Assembly: GCF_000719135.1 (NCBI RefSeq)
Contig: NZ_JOEK01000009.1
Coordinates: 310,001 to 374,000 of the forward strand
Length of the DNA: 64,000 nucleotides
Source of the DNA: Streptomyces avicenniae
GTDB taxonomy: Bacteria; Actinomycetota; Actinomycetes; Streptomycetales; Streptomycetaceae
Direction: 5' to 3'
Below are positions 19,147 through 28,179 of the stretch, one piece after another. A model generated the notes under the pieces. The model had not been told where the DNA came from. It made no database searches and worked only from the letters and a program-made list of their open reading frames with translations. Made by a program: the position numbers and the translations under genes. Each line of letters starts with the position of its first letter. Position 1 is the stretch's first letter.

Positions 19147-20208
19147 CTACTTGGTGCGGACGACCACGAAGTCGGCGAGCGCCGCGAACCGCTCCCGTAC
19201 GCCGTCCGGCAGGTCGAGGCCGTCGAGGGCGGCGAGCGCCCCGTCGTACTGCCGCCTGGCCTCCTCCTCGGCCAGGCGGCGCCCGCCCGCCTCCTCGATG
19301 AGCGCGGCGCGCGTGGCGAACTCGGCCTCGTCGAAGTCCTCGAACTCCTCGGGCGACTTCTTGGCGTCGCCCATCAGCAGCTCGGCGAGCCGCTCGGCGG
19401 CCGGGCCCGTGCCCTCCAGGGCGGCGGCGACGGGCAGCGACTTCTTGCGCTGCCGCAGGTCGCTCCAGGCGGCCTTGCCGGTGGTGGCCGGGTCGCCCCA
19501 GATGCCGAGCACGTCGTCCACGGCCTGGAACGCCAGGCCGAGCCGCTGGCCGTAGTCCTCCAGCGCGTCCGCGACGCGGTCGTCCGCGCCGCCGAGGACG
19601 GCGCCGACGGCGGCGGCGCAGGCCAGGAGGGCGCCGGTCTTGTTGCCCTCCATCTCCAGGCACTCGGCGACGCCGACGCGCTCGCGGTGCTCGAACGCGA
19701 TGTCCTGGGCCTGGCCGTCCACCAGCCTGCGGCTGGCCGTGGCGAGACGGCGGGTGGCGCGGGCGGCGTCCGGCGTGCCGACTTCGAGGAGGACCTCGAT
19801 GGCGAGGGCGAACAGGGCGTCGCCGACGAGGATGGCCTGTGCAGGGCCGTGGACCTTCCAGACGGTGTCGCGGTGCCTGCGCTGCTCGTCGCCGTCCATC
19901 AGGTCGTCGTGGAGCAGCGAGAAGTTGTGGACCAGCTCGACGGCCACCGCGCCGGGGATGCCGGTGGTGGCGGGGACCCCGGCCGCCTCGGCGGAGAGCA
20001 GCGCCAGCGCGGGCCGTACGGCCTTGCCGCTGTCCGCGTCGGTCGGCCGCCCCTCGGCGTCGATCCAGCCGAAGTGGTAGGCGGCGACGGTGTCCATGGG
20101 CGGGGCGAGCCGGGCGACGGCGGAACGCAGCGCGGGAGCGGCCAGCGCCCGCCCGCGCGCGAGCAGCGCCGGGACGGCGCCGTCGGGATGGGCTTCTGCG
20201 GGGTTCAC
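19147..20208 (-). CDS. Polyprenyl (farnesyl-type) diphosphate synthase
   Basis: 353-residue trans-isoprenyl diphosphate synthase. The first aspartate-rich motif is DDLMD in HNFSLLHDDLMDGDEQRR. The second is DDVLG in FQAVDDVLGIWGD (the last Asp is Gly, seen in some of this family). GTG 20208 has AAGGAG upstream. It condenses IPP with allylic diphosphates; the context with hpnC/D/E implies farnesyl diphosphate for squalene. The gap of 119 bases to hpnE leaves room for a separate promoter, but none was clear. Confidence 0.92.
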   Translation of the reverse strand: MNPAEAHPDGAVPALLARGRALAAPALRSAVARLAPPMDTVAAYHFGWIDAEGRPTDADSGKAVRPALALLSAEAAGVPATTGIPGAVAVELVHNFSLLHDDLMDGDEQRRHRDTVWKVHGPAQAILVGDALFALAIEVLLEVGTPDAARATRRLATASRRLVDGQAQDIAFEHRERVGVAECLEMEGNKTGALLACAAAVGAVLGGADDRVADALEDYGQRLGLAFQAVDDVLGIWGDPATTGKAAWSDLRQRKKSLPVAAALEGTGPAAERLAELLMGDAKKSPEEFEDFDEAEFATRAALIEEAGGRRLAEEEARRQYDGALAALDGLDLPDGVRERFAALADFVVVRTK

Positions 20209-20327
20209 GTGCTCTCCTTGGCGCTGGGTTGCGGTCGTTCCGTGGGGCTTCCGTGGGACGTCGTCGGGGCGGGGCGTTCCGTGCGCGGCGCCTCGCTCGG
20301 CGCCGTGCGGGGCGTGGGGTGGGGCGG

Positions 20328-21692
20328 TCACGGGGCGACGGCGCGGGCGGCGGCGTGGCCGCTGCGGACGGCGCCCTCCATCGTCGCGGGCCAGCCGGTG
20401 GCGGTCCACGCGCCCGCGAGGTACAGGCCGGGGGCGCGGGTGCCGGGTCCTGGGCGCAGCCGTCCGACGCCGGGGGTGGGGGCGAAGGTGGCGGCGCGTT
20501 CACGCGTGACGAAGAAGTCGCGGACGCGTGCGTCGCGTGCGGCGGGCAGCAGGCGTTCCAGTTCTGGCAGGTAGCGCTTGCGCAGGACGTCGGCGGGGAG
20601 CTGGATCTCCTCCTGGGCCGCGGACTGCGACAGGACGAGGTACTGGCCCTCGGTGACCCCGGCCGCGCGCGTGCGGTCGAAGATCCACTGGACCGGGCTG
20701 CCGAGGGCGGCGAGGAACGGCAGGTCCAGGACCGTGCGGTCGTAGAGGATGTGCGCGTTCAGGATGGGCGCGGTGCCGAATCCGGCCAGGGCGGACGGGT
20801 CGTGCAGCGCCTCGTGGGGCAGCAGGGCGCGGGCGGCGTCGGGCGGGACGGCGACGACGACGGAGTCGGCGGTCAGCTCCCGGACGGGCTGCGGTCCCGG
20901 GGCGAGGGCGCGTGAGCTGAGGGTGAGGCGCCAGCCGCCGCCGGGCGCGGGCCGCAGGCGGCGGACGCGGGTGGCGAGGTGCGTCGTGACCCCCGCCTGG
21001 TCGAGGGCGGCGCGGGCCCTGGTGTCGTGGAGTTCGCCGAGCGGCACCTCGGGGACGCCGATGTCGGCGGCGCCGGGCTCGGTGAGCAGGCCGGTGCGGA
21101 AGACCATGGCGGCCAGGCCGAGGGAGACGTCGGCGGCCCGCGCGTTGAGGGTGGCGACGCCGATGAGGTCCCACAGGGCGGTGACGGCGTGGTCGCTCTG
21201 GCCGTGGCGGCGCAGCCAGGACGCGAAGTCCTCGTCGTCCAGCGCCGGGTCGGCGGGGTCGAGGCGGCGCAGCGCGAGGACGGCGCGGGGGACGGCGGCG
21301 CGCTCGCCCGGCGACAGGTGGGGGTAGCGGGCGAGGGTGCCCGCGAGGTGGAGCGGGACGGGCAGCGCGCTCCGGCGGATGCGGCCGGTGCGGCCGGTGG
21401 CGGCGTCCGTGACGGGGACGTCGAGGCGGCGTTGGAGGGGCGCGAGGGAGGTGGCGCCGATGCGCTGGAGGAAGCCGCGGTAGGCGGTGCAGCAGCGGAG
21501 GAAGACGTGCTGGCCGTTGTCCACGGTGAGTTGGCCCGCGGGCGAGTCGCGGCGGAAGGAGAACGCGAGGCCGCCGAGCCGCGGGCGGGTCTCCAGGAGG
21601 GTCACGCGGTGGCCGCGGTCGGCGAGGGCGAGGGCCGTGGTGATCCCGGCGAGTCCGCCGCCGACCACCGCCGTGTGGGGGGGCGGGGTCAT
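20328..21692 (-). CDS. hpnE: Squalene-associated FAD-dependent desaturase HpnE
   Basis: 454 residues. The N-terminal dinucleotide-binding fold VVGGGLAGITTALALADRGHRVTLLE binds FAD. DNGQHVFLRCC and a C-terminal GLYLAGAWTATGWPATMEGAVRSG are typical of phytoene-desaturase-like amine oxidases. HpnE reduces hydroxysqualene to squalene in the HpnCDE route. ATG 21692 overlaps the hpnD stop by four bases. Confidence 0.93.
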   Translation of the reverse strand: MTPPPHTAVVGGGLAGITTALALADRGHRVTLLETRPRLGGLAFSFRRDSPAGQLTVDNGQHVFLRCCTAYRGFLQRIGATSLAPLQRRLDVPVTDAATGRTGRIRRSALPVPLHLAGTLARYPHLSPGERAAVPRAVLALRRLDPADPALDDEDFASWLRRHGQSDHAVTALWDLIGVATLNARAADVSLGLAAMVFRTGLLTEPGAADIGVPEVPLGELHDTRARAALDQAGVTTHLATRVRRLRPAPGGGWRLTLSSRALAPGPQPVRELTADSVVVAVPPDAARALLPHEALHDPSALAGFGTAPILNAHILYDRTVLDLPFLAALGSPVQWIFDRTRAAGVTEGQYLVLSQSAAQEEIQLPADVLRKRYLPELERLLPAARDARVRDFFVTRERAATFAPTPGVGRLRPGPGTRAPGLYLAGAWTATGWPATMEGAVRSGHAAARAVAP

Positions 21693-22642
21693 GTGCGGCC
21701 CGCCCGCGCGACACGGCGGGTGTCGAACCCCGTCAGGCCGCGCAGGGCGACGACGGCCTTCTGCGCGCCGGGGAGCCCGACCCGGCCGCGCAGGACGGCG
21801 TGCGGGTCCTCGTCGATCAGGTCGAGCAGCCGGTGGTAGGTGCCCGCCATGGCGGCGACGCAGGCGGCGGAACGGCGGTCGAGCAGGGGGAGCAGCCGCA
21901 GCCCCTGCGCGAACAGGTCACGGGCGCGGCGGACCTCGAAGCGGACCAGCCCGGCGAAGTCCGCGCCTGGCGGCGGCGGGACGAGGTGGGGCCCCGCCTC
22001 GCAGCCGTACGCGCGCAGGTCCTCGGCGGGGAGGTACGTCCTGCCGTTGGCGGCGTCCTCGCGGATGTCGCGCAGGATGTTGGTCAGCTGGAGGGCGAGG
22101 CCGAGGGTGTCGGCGTACTCGGCGGCCCGCTCGGCCCCCCGGGCGCCGGGCGCCGTGCCGAAGACGCCGAGGCACAGGCGGCCTATGGCCCCGGCCACGC
22201 AGCGGCAGTAGTGCCGCAGGTCGTCCCACGTCTCGTAGGCGTGGCCGCGCACGTCGAGGAGGACGCCGTCGAGGAGTTCGTCGAGGCCGTCGAGGGGGAT
22301 GGGGAAGCGGCCGGTGGCGTGGGCCAGGGCGACGGCGACGGGGTCCGTGTCGTCCTCGGCGACCTTCTGGTCGCGCACGCGCTGGAGCAGGTCGCGCGTC
22401 TCCCCGAGCCGGGTCTCCTTGACCGCGGGGTCGAGGGTGCCGTCACCGATATCGTCCACGCGGCGGGCGAAGGCGTAGAGGGCGTAGAGTGCGCGGCGCT
22501 TGGCCAGGGGCATGAGGCGGGCGCCGTAGCTGAAGTTCCTGGCGTGCCGGGTGGAGACGGCGGCGCAGTACTCGTAGGCCGCGAAGACGGCGGGCGACAG
22601 CGGGGCTCTCCTGGGTGCGGGGCTCACGGGGTTGAAGCTCAC
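21689..22642 (-). CDS. hpnD: Presqualene diphosphate synthase HpnD
   Basis: 317 residues of the squalene/phytoene synthase superfamily. The metal-binding motifs are DDIGD (VDDIGDGTLDP, near residue 64) and DIRED in LTNILRDIREDAANGRTYLP (near 190). HpnD couples two farnesyl diphosphates to presqualene diphosphate. The GTG start at 22642 overlaps the hpnC stop by four bases, and its own stop overlaps hpnE, so the three genes are one coupled unit. Confidence 0.93.
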   Translation of the reverse strand: MSFNPVSPAPRRAPLSPAVFAAYEYCAAVSTRHARNFSYGARLMPLAKRRALYALYAFARRVDDIGDGTLDPAVKETRLGETRDLLQRVRDQKVAEDDTDPVAVALAHATGRFPIPLDGLDELLDGVLLDVRGHAYETWDDLRHYCRCVAGAIGRLCLGVFGTAPGARGAERAAEYADTLGLALQLTNILRDIREDAANGRTYLPAEDLRAYGCEAGPHLVPPPPGADFAGLVRFEVRRARDLFAQGLRLLPLLDRRSAACVAAMAGTYHRLLDLIDEDPHAVLRGRVGLPGAQKAVVALRGLTGFDTRRVARAGRT

Positions 22643-23556
22643 GTTCCTCTTCGCAGTGTCGTTCCCGCCGCGTACAGCAGGCCGCCCTTGGACGGTCGGG
22701 GTGGTCCCGCCAGCACGTCGTACCCGGCGCCGGCGATGGCCTGGGCCGCCGCCCGTCCGCCGCCGACGAACCCGGCGAGGAGCAGTCGCAGCCGCCCGTG
22801 CAGGCTCCCCACCAGCGGGGCTCCCTCGTCCAGCAGCCTACGTGCCCGGTCGGTCAGACAGGCGACCAGGGTGCGCACGGACGCGTTGGCCGTGGGCGCG
22901 GCGAGGTCGTCCTCGGTGACGTGGAAGCGGCGCATCGCGTCGGCGGGCAGGTAGATGCGGTCGCGGCGCAGGTCCTCGGCGACGTCCTGGAGGTGTTCGA
23001 GGATCTGGAGCGCCGTGCAGATGGCGTCGGAGCGGCGCACGCTCTCCTCGGTCGCGGTGCCGGTGAGGCCGAGGACGATGCGGCCGACGGGGTTGGCCGA
23101 GAGGCGGCAGTAGCCGAGGAGCGTGTCCCAGTCGGGGTAGCGGGTGACGCGCTGGTCGATGCGGTTGGCCTCGATCAGGTCGAGGAACGGCTCGGGGCCG
23201 AGCGCCGCGCGCCGGACGGTGGGGACCAGTTCGCGCAGCAGCGGGTGCCGGGGCGGGGTGCCGCCGTGGGCGCTGGCGAAGACGCGGCGCAGGTCGTCGG
23301 CGACGGCGTCGAGCATCGCGGGGCGGTCGGTCACGGCGTCGGCGTCGAGGCCGAGGAGGACGGCGTCGCCGCCGCCCGGCGCGAGGTCGCCGTCGCCGAT
23401 GTCGTCCACGAGGCGGGCGTAGCCGTAGACGGCCATGAGGTCGTCACGCCAGGCGCGCGGGAGGAAGCGGGGGGCGACGGGGAAGTTCTCGTGGGCCGCC
23501 TTGGCGAGCACGCCCTCGGAGGTCCCGGCGCCGTCGCCCGGCGTGGCGCTCAGCAC
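22639..23556 (-). CDS. hpnC: Hydroxysqualene synthase HpnC
   Basis: 305 residues, squalene/phytoene synthase superfamily. DDIGD in ARLVDDIGDG and DVAED in EHLQDVAEDLRRDRIYLP are the two metal-binding motifs. HpnC converts presqualene diphosphate to hydroxysqualene. The GTG at 23556 is preferred because GAGGGG lies six bases upstream. A GTG eight codons earlier (23580) has no ribosome-binding site but cannot be excluded. It is the first hpn gene and is followed by hpnD and hpnE in overlapping frames. Confidence 0.92.
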   Translation of the reverse strand: MLSATPGDGAGTSEGVLAKAAHENFPVAPRFLPRAWRDDLMAVYGYARLVDDIGDGDLAPGGGDAVLLGLDADAVTDRPAMLDAVADDLRRVFASAHGGTPPRHPLLRELVPTVRRAALGPEPFLDLIEANRIDQRVTRYPDWDTLLGYCRLSANPVGRIVLGLTGTATEESVRRSDAICTALQILEHLQDVAEDLRRDRIYLPADAMRRFHVTEDDLAAPTANASVRTLVACLTDRARRLLDEGAPLVGSLHGRLRLLLAGFVGGGRAAAQAIAGAGYDVLAGPPRPSKGGLLYAAGTTLRRGT

Positions 23557-23623
23557 GGGCGGCCCCTCGTCGTCCAGCACGCCGTGGTCGTCATGTCTGC
23601 TGTTTTACCTTATGGTCAGATGA

Positions 23624-23662
23624 GCCCGGCCCGGGACACGCGGCCGTGCCCCGGTTCCGGGC
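23624..23662 (-). terminator. Probable terminator after the polysaccharide ABC exporter
   Basis: An imperfect stem (6 bp, small internal loop, then 5 bp; arms 23624-23635 and 23650-23662) lies between the ABC ATPase stop (23679) and hpnC. It probably separates the exporter and hopanoid transcripts. An AT-richer patch (23601-23615) just downstream may contain the hpnC promoter. Confidence 0.4.
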
Positions 23663-23678
23663 GGGGCGGGGTGGCGGG

Positions 23679-24470
23679 CTACTTGCCCGTCTCCTCCTCG
23701 TACGCCTTGAGCACCTGGTCGGTCGGGCCGTCCATGACGAGTTCGCCCTTCTCCAGCCACAGGACGCGGTCGCAGGTGTTGCGGATGGACCGGTTGTTGT
23801 GGCTGACGAGGAAGACGGTGCCCGCCTCCTCGCGCAGTTCGCGGACGCGGGCCTCGGAGCGGCGCTGGAACTTCTTGTCGCCGGTGGCCAGGGCCTCGTC
23901 GATCATCAGCACGTCGTGGTCCTTCGCCGCGGCGATGGAGAACCGCAGCCGGGCCTGCATGCCGGACGAGTAGGTGCGCATGGGCAGGCTTATGAAGTCA
24001 CCCTTGTCGTTGATGCCCGAGAAGTCCACGATGTCCGCGTAGCGGGCGCGGATCTGGTCGCGGGTCATGCCCATGGCCAGGCCGCCGAGTATGACGTTGC
24101 GCTCGCCGGTCAGGTCGTTCATCAGGGCCGCGTTGACGCCGAGCAACGAGGGCTGGCCGTCGGTGAAGACCCGTCCCCGCTCGGCGGGCAGGAGGCCCGC
24201 GATGGCGCGCAGCAGCGTGGACTTGCCCGAGCCGTTGGTGCCGATGAGGCCGATGGCCTCGCCGCGGTAGGCGACGAAGCTGACGCCGCGCACGGCGTGC
24301 ACCTCGCGGACACGGCGGGACGGCTCCCGGCGGACCATGCGGCGCAGGGCGGCGGTGGCGTTGCCGCGGTTCCCCGCGCCGTAGACGCGGTAGACGATGT
24401 GGAGGTCCTCGGCGATCACGGTGGGCCTGCGCCCGTCGTCGGCCGCCAGGGCCGGGGTGTTGTCAGCCAC
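23679..24470 (-). CDS. Polysaccharide/teichoic-acid-type ABC exporter ATPase (TagH/Wzt-like)
   Basis: 263 residues, one ATPase domain. Walker A GTNGSGKST, signature YSSGMQARLRFSIAAA (the SSGM form is typical of TagH/Wzt/RfbE exporters), Walker B VLMIDEALATGD and switch His in FLVSHN. VHAVRGVSF is typical of the family. GTG 24470 has GGAGGAG upstream and overlaps the permease stop by eight bases. With that permease it should drive export of an undecaprenyl- or lipid-linked glycan. No C-terminal carbohydrate-binding domain of the Wzt type is present. Confidence 0.92.
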   Translation of the reverse strand: MADNTPALAADDGRRPTVIAEDLHIVYRVYGAGNRGNATAALRRMVRREPSRRVREVHAVRGVSFVAYRGEAIGLIGTNGSGKSTLLRAIAGLLPAERGRVFTDGQPSLLGVNAALMNDLTGERNVILGGLAMGMTRDQIRARYADIVDFSGINDKGDFISLPMRTYSSGMQARLRFSIAAAKDHDVLMIDEALATGDKKFQRRSEARVRELREEAGTVFLVSHNNRSIRNTCDRVLWLEKGELVMDGPTDQVLKAYEEETGK

Positions 24471-25377
24471 GGCCGTACTTCTCCTCCGCCTTCCAGAAGA
24501 ACAGGAATCCGCCGAACCCGATCACCGCGGCCCAGCCGAGGGCCCACAGCCACGTCGTCGCCGGTATGGCGTTGTGGGTGTCGCTGTCGATCAGCGCGTA
24601 GCGGACGAGGTCCATGTAGACCGCCGCCGGGTTGGCCTCCAGGACCGTCGCGACCCAGCTCGGGGCGTTGGCACGGTCCTCCAGCATCTCCCGCAGCGGG
24701 AACATGACGCCGGAGGCGTACATCCAGGTGCGGAGCACGAAGGGCATCAGCTGGGCGAGGTCCGGGGTGTTGCTGCCCAGCCTGGCCATGGCCATGGCCA
24801 GGCCCGCGTTGAAGATCAGCTGGAGGGCGAGGGCCGGGAGGATGAGGAACCACGTCCAGCCCGGGTAGTGGCCCGCGCCGACCACGATGACCAGCAGGAT
24901 GATCATCGAGTACAGCAGCTGCTGGAGTTGCTGGAGCGAGAAGGCGATCGGCAGGGACGCCCGCGGGAAGTGCAGGGCGCGGACCAGGCCGAGGTTGCCC
25001 GAGATCGACTTGACGCCCGCGAGCACCGACGCCTGGGTGAAGGTGAAGACGAAGACGCCGGTGACCAGGAAGGGGATGTACTCCCGGTTCCCCATGCCCG
25101 CGCGTCCGCCGAGGACGAGGCCGAAGATCAGGAAGTAGACGAAGGCGTTCAGCAGCGGCGTGAAGACCTGCCACAGCTGGCCCAGCTTCGCCTGGCCGTA
25201 CTGGGCCATCAGCTTGGCCCGGGAGAACGCGACGATGAAATGCCGTCGCCCCCACAGCTGCCTCACGTACTCCGGCAGGGAAGGCCGCGCGCCACTGACG
25301 GTCAGGCCGTGTCTGGCCGCCAGTTCGGCCAGTGGTACGGCGCGTGGGGGCGCACTCTCGCGCGTGGTCTCGCTCAC
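24463..25377 (-). CDS. Polysaccharide ABC exporter permease (TagG/ABC-2 type)
   Basis: 304 residues with six predicted membrane helices after a 60-residue cytoplasmic start. LGQLWQVFTPLLNAFVYFLIFGLVLG and the later LRTWMYASGVMFPLREM and LEANPAAVYMDLVRYAL are typical of the TagG/Wzm family. GTG 25377 is chosen because the extra residues from a TTG at 25404 look non-coding. It is downstream of the GT2 gene (gap 84 bases) and overlaps its ATPase partner. Confidence 0.92.
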   Translation of the reverse strand: MSETTRESAPPRAVPLAELAARHGLTVSGARPSLPEYVRQLWGRRHFIVAFSRAKLMAQYGQAKLGQLWQVFTPLLNAFVYFLIFGLVLGGRAGMGNREYIPFLVTGVFVFTFTQASVLAGVKSISGNLGLVRALHFPRASLPIAFSLQQLQQLLYSMIILLVIVVGAGHYPGWTWFLILPALALQLIFNAGLAMAMARLGSNTPDLAQLMPFVLRTWMYASGVMFPLREMLEDRANAPSWVATVLEANPAAVYMDLVRYALIDSDTHNAIPATTWLWALGWAAVIGFGGFLFFWKAEEKYGRG

Positions 25378-25461
25378 CTGGTAACTCTCGTCCTCGCAGG
25401 GCAAAGGCGGTAGGCACTGCCGCCGTACGGCGGCACCGGGATGGTCTCAGACCCGAGCTTG

Positions 25462-26358
25462 TCAGATGACAGGGGGGCGTCCCAGACGGGTCAGGCGCCA
25501 TACCGTACGCCAACGCATCGGCCTGCGGGGACCGCTCGGCGTGCGCCAGCCCTCGGCGAAGCCCTTGAACCACGCCTTCAGCGCGCTGCCCGACGGGCGG
25601 CGGGCCAGGGTCAGCAGCACCCATACCAGGAGATAGACGGGAATCAGGGGCACGGGCAGGTTGCGCCGCGCCAGCCAGACGCGGTTGCGCGCCACCATGC
25701 GGTGGTAGACCGCGTGCCGGGACGGCGGGGTCGCCGGGTGGTACAGCAGCATGTCCGCGCGGTAGTCGATGGACCACCCGGCGTCCAGCGCGCGCCAGGC
25801 CAGGTCGGTCTCCTCGTGCGCGTAGAAGAAGTCCTCCGGCAGGCCGCCGACCTGCTGGAACACCTGGGTGCGCACGGCGTTGGCGCCGCCGAGGAACGTC
25901 GTGACGCGCGAGGAGCGCAGCGGGTCGGAGGCGCGCAGCCGCGGGACGTGACGGCGCTGCGTGGTGCCCGTCTCCGGGTCGGCGATGCGGAAGCTCACGA
26001 TGCCGAGCCCCGGATCGTCGGCGAACGCGGCACGAACCAATTCCGCCGTGTTTTTGTCTGGAAGTAGTCCATCGTCGTCCAGAAACAGCAGCACATCGAC
26101 ATCGCCGCCCCCGGGGCCGAACGTCTCGATCCCGACGTTCCGGCCACCGGGGATGCCGAGGTTCTCCGGGAGTTCGACGCTGCGGACGCCCGCGGGCAGG
26201 TCGGGGAGCGCCGCGCCGTTGCCGACGACGACCACCTCGACCCGTTCGCCCTCCTGCGCGGCCACCGAGTCCAGCAGCGCGCGCAGTTCCACGGGCCGGT
26301 CGCCCATCGTCAGGACGACCGCGCCGAGCTTGAGCTGTGCCGTGCCCACCGCCGTCAC
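25462..26358 (-). CDS. Glycosyltransferase family 2
   Basis: 298 residues. GT-A fold: LGAVVLTMGDRPVELRALLDSV, then VELPENLGIPGGRNVGIE, the DXD metal-binding motif in LLFLDDDGLLP, and EDFFYAHEETDLAWRALDAGW carrying the catalytic ED region. A hydrophobic segment near the C-terminus (LIPVYLLVWVLLTLA) may anchor it. The closest look is to rhamnosyl- or galactofuranosyl-type polymer transferases. GTG 26358 overlaps the upstream stop (GTGA). It likely adds sugar to the polymer made by the upstream genes. Confidence 0.9.
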   Translation of the reverse strand: MTAVGTAQLKLGAVVLTMGDRPVELRALLDSVAAQEGERVEVVVVGNGAALPDLPAGVRSVELPENLGIPGGRNVGIETFGPGGGDVDVLLFLDDDGLLPDKNTAELVRAAFADDPGLGIVSFRIADPETGTTQRRHVPRLRASDPLRSSRVTTFLGGANAVRTQVFQQVGGLPEDFFYAHEETDLAWRALDAGWSIDYRADMLLYHPATPPSRHAVYHRMVARNRVWLARRNLPVPLIPVYLLVWVLLTLARRPSGSALKAWFKGFAEGWRTPSGPRRPMRWRTVWRLTRLGRPPVI

Positions 26359-27140
26359 CTCAGCCTGCTGGACGCGAGGATGGACACCAGGTGCAGCAGC
26401 GTCTGCACGACCGCTATCCCGGCGAGCAGCGCCACTCCGAGGCGGGTGAAGAAGAGGTCGCCGCCGATCAGGTCGAGGACCGCCACGACGAGGATCAGCA
26501 GCGACGCCTCGACGCCGCCGACCAGCCGGTGGAACTTCAGGGCCGCCGCCGCACGCCGCGCCACCGCGACACCGGAGGAACGCGGCGTGGCCGCCTCGTC
26601 CCGCACCGCCGAGAGGCCGCTGCGGGTCCTGGCGACGTCCACCAGGTCCGTCTCGGCCTTGATCAGGATCGCGCCGAGCGCCGCCAGCGTGCCGAGGAAG
26701 GCCCACAGCCAGTTGGGCGCCGCCTCCTCGACCGCGAAGACGTCGGCCGCCCGTACGCCGAAGCCGACGAGCAGCGCGGCCTCCGCCAGGTAGTGGCCGA
26801 CGCGGTCCAGGTAGACGCCGGTGACGGACGTCTGCGCGCGCCAGCGCGCCACCTCGCCGTCCACGCAGTCCAGCAGCAGGTAGAGCTGGATGAGCAGCGC
26901 GGCCAGGACCGCGCCGGTGAGGCCGGGGATCAGCAGGGCGGCGCCCGCCGCGACACCCGCCACGACCATCAGGTACGTGAGCTGGTTCGGGCTGATCCGC
27001 GAGCCGACCAGATGCCTGGTCCAGCGCAGCGAGATCTCCCGCATGTACAGGCGCCCTGCCCAGTGCTCACCGCTGCGCCGGTCCTTGACCCCGGCGGGGT
27101 GCACGACCGGTCTGAGGTCAGCTACCGATGGTTTTGACAT
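26355..27140 (-). CDS. CDP-alcohol phosphatidyltransferase family membrane enzyme
   Basis: 261 residues, about six membrane helices. The family motif is D-x2-DG-x2-AR-x8-G-x3-D-x3-D. Here it reads DCVDGEVAR ... GVYLDRVGH, so seven of the eight fixed positions match and the last Asp is His. That Asp is normally the proposed general base. Either this subfamily uses His or the reaction is altered. Substrates would be a CDP-alcohol and an acceptor alcohol, by context perhaps a polyol phosphate. The ATG at 27140 lies within the end of the upstream dehydrogenase gene (23-base overlap). Confidence 0.88.
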   Translation of the reverse strand: MSKPSVADLRPVVHPAGVKDRRSGEHWAGRLYMREISLRWTRHLVGSRISPNQLTYLMVVAGVAAGAALLIPGLTGAVLAALLIQLYLLLDCVDGEVARWRAQTSVTGVYLDRVGHYLAEAALLVGFGVRAADVFAVEEAAPNWLWAFLGTLAALGAILIKAETDLVDVARTRSGLSAVRDEAATPRSSGVAVARRAAAALKFHRLVGGVEASLLILVVAVLDLIGGDLFFTRLGVALLAGIAVVQTLLHLVSILASSRLR

Positions 27141-28179
27141 AGTCCGCGTACGCGTCCCTGATCTCGTCGGTGGTGAGGTCGAGGTGTTCGAGGATGGTGT
27201 AGCGGCCCGGCCTCGTCTGGGGGGCGAAGGCCACCGCCGTCACGAACTCCTCGGTGCTGAAGCCGATCTCGCCCGGCAGCACGGGCAGCCCGTGGCGCCG
27301 CAGCACGTCGGCGATCAGCCGGCAGTCGTCGGGCGCCCCGCGCAGGTGCATCGCGAAGGCCGCGCCGAGCCCGACCTGCTCCCCGTGCAGCGCCGAGCGC
27401 TTCGGGTGCAGGACGTCGAGGGCGTGGGAGATCTCGTGGCACGCGCCGGACGAGGGGCGGGTGTGGCCCGCGATCGTCATGGCGATGCCGGACAGGACCA
27501 GCGCCTCGGCCAGGACCGTGAGGAACGGGTCCTGGGTGCAGCCGCCGGGGTGGCGCAGGACGGCCTCGCCCGCCTGCCGCGCCATGGCGGCGGCCAGGCC
27601 GTCCACCTGCTCGCCCGTCTCGCGGTGGGACAGCTCCCAGTCCGCGATGGCCGAGATGTTGGAGACGGCGTCGCCGATGCCCGAGCGCACGTAGCGGACC
27701 GGGGCGTCACGGATGACGTCGAGGTCCACGACCAGGGCGATCGGCGTCGGCACGCCGTAGGAGCCGCGGCCCGCGTCGTTGTCGAGCGTGGAGACGGGCG
27801 AGCAGATCCCGTCGTGCGCCAGGTTGGTAGCGACGGCGACCATCGGCAGGCCGACGCGCGCGGCGGCGTACTTGGCGGCGTCGATGATCTTGCCGCCGCC
27901 GAGCCCCACGACGGCGTCGTAGTGGCCCGAGCGCATGGCGTCGGCGAGCTGGACGGCGGCGTCGATGGTGCCGCCGCCGACCTCGTACCAGTCGGCGCCG
28001 GGCAGGGCGGGGCTCAGGCGCTCCCGCAGGGCGGCGCCCGAGCCCTTGCTGATCGCGACGGCGAGCCGTCCCGACGAGGAGATCCGCTGGTCGGCGAGGA
28101 GCCCGCCCAGGTTGTCCAGCGCCCCGGCGGTGATGTCCACCGAGACGGGCGACGGGATGAGGCGGGTCAGTACCGGCAC
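27118..28179 (-). CDS. Glycerol-1-phosphate-dehydrogenase-like (iron-containing alcohol dehydrogenase family)
   Basis: 353 residues. NAD-binding GLGGGKIIDAAKYAA (near 92-106) and metal-site segments AHDGICSP, GACHEISHAL and HGEQVGLG match the AraM/EgsA and 3-dehydroquinate-synthase-like branch. That branch reduces dihydroxyacetone phosphate to sn-glycerol-1-phosphate. This reaction assignment is by family resemblance; other polyol phosphates are possible. The GTG start at 28179 overlaps the nucleotidyltransferase gene by 13 bases. It would supply the alcohol moiety that the nucleotidyltransferase activates and the CDP-alcohol transferases use. Confidence 0.85.
   Translation of the reverse strand: MPVLTRLIPSPVSVDITAGALDNLGGLLADQRISSSGRLAVAISKGSGAALRERLSPALPGADWYEVGGGTIDAAVQLADAMRSGHYDAVVGLGGGKIIDAAKYAAARVGLPMVAVATNLAHDGICSPVSTLDNDAGRGSYGVPTPIALVVDLDVIRDAPVRYVRSGIGDAVSNISAIADWELSHRETGEQVDGLAAAMARQAGEAVLRHPGGCTQDPFLTVLAEALVLSGIAMTIAGHTRPSSGACHEISHALDVLHPKRSALHGEQVGLGAAFAMHLRGAPDDCRLIADVLRRHGLPVLPGEIGFSTEEFVTAVAFAPQTRPGRYTILEHLDLTTDEIRDAYADYVKTIGS

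Noticed and set aside
26020..26100. Lower-GC patch in the GT2 gene as a foreign insertion
   Set aside because: The reading frame and GT-A motifs run straight through it; the patch is short.
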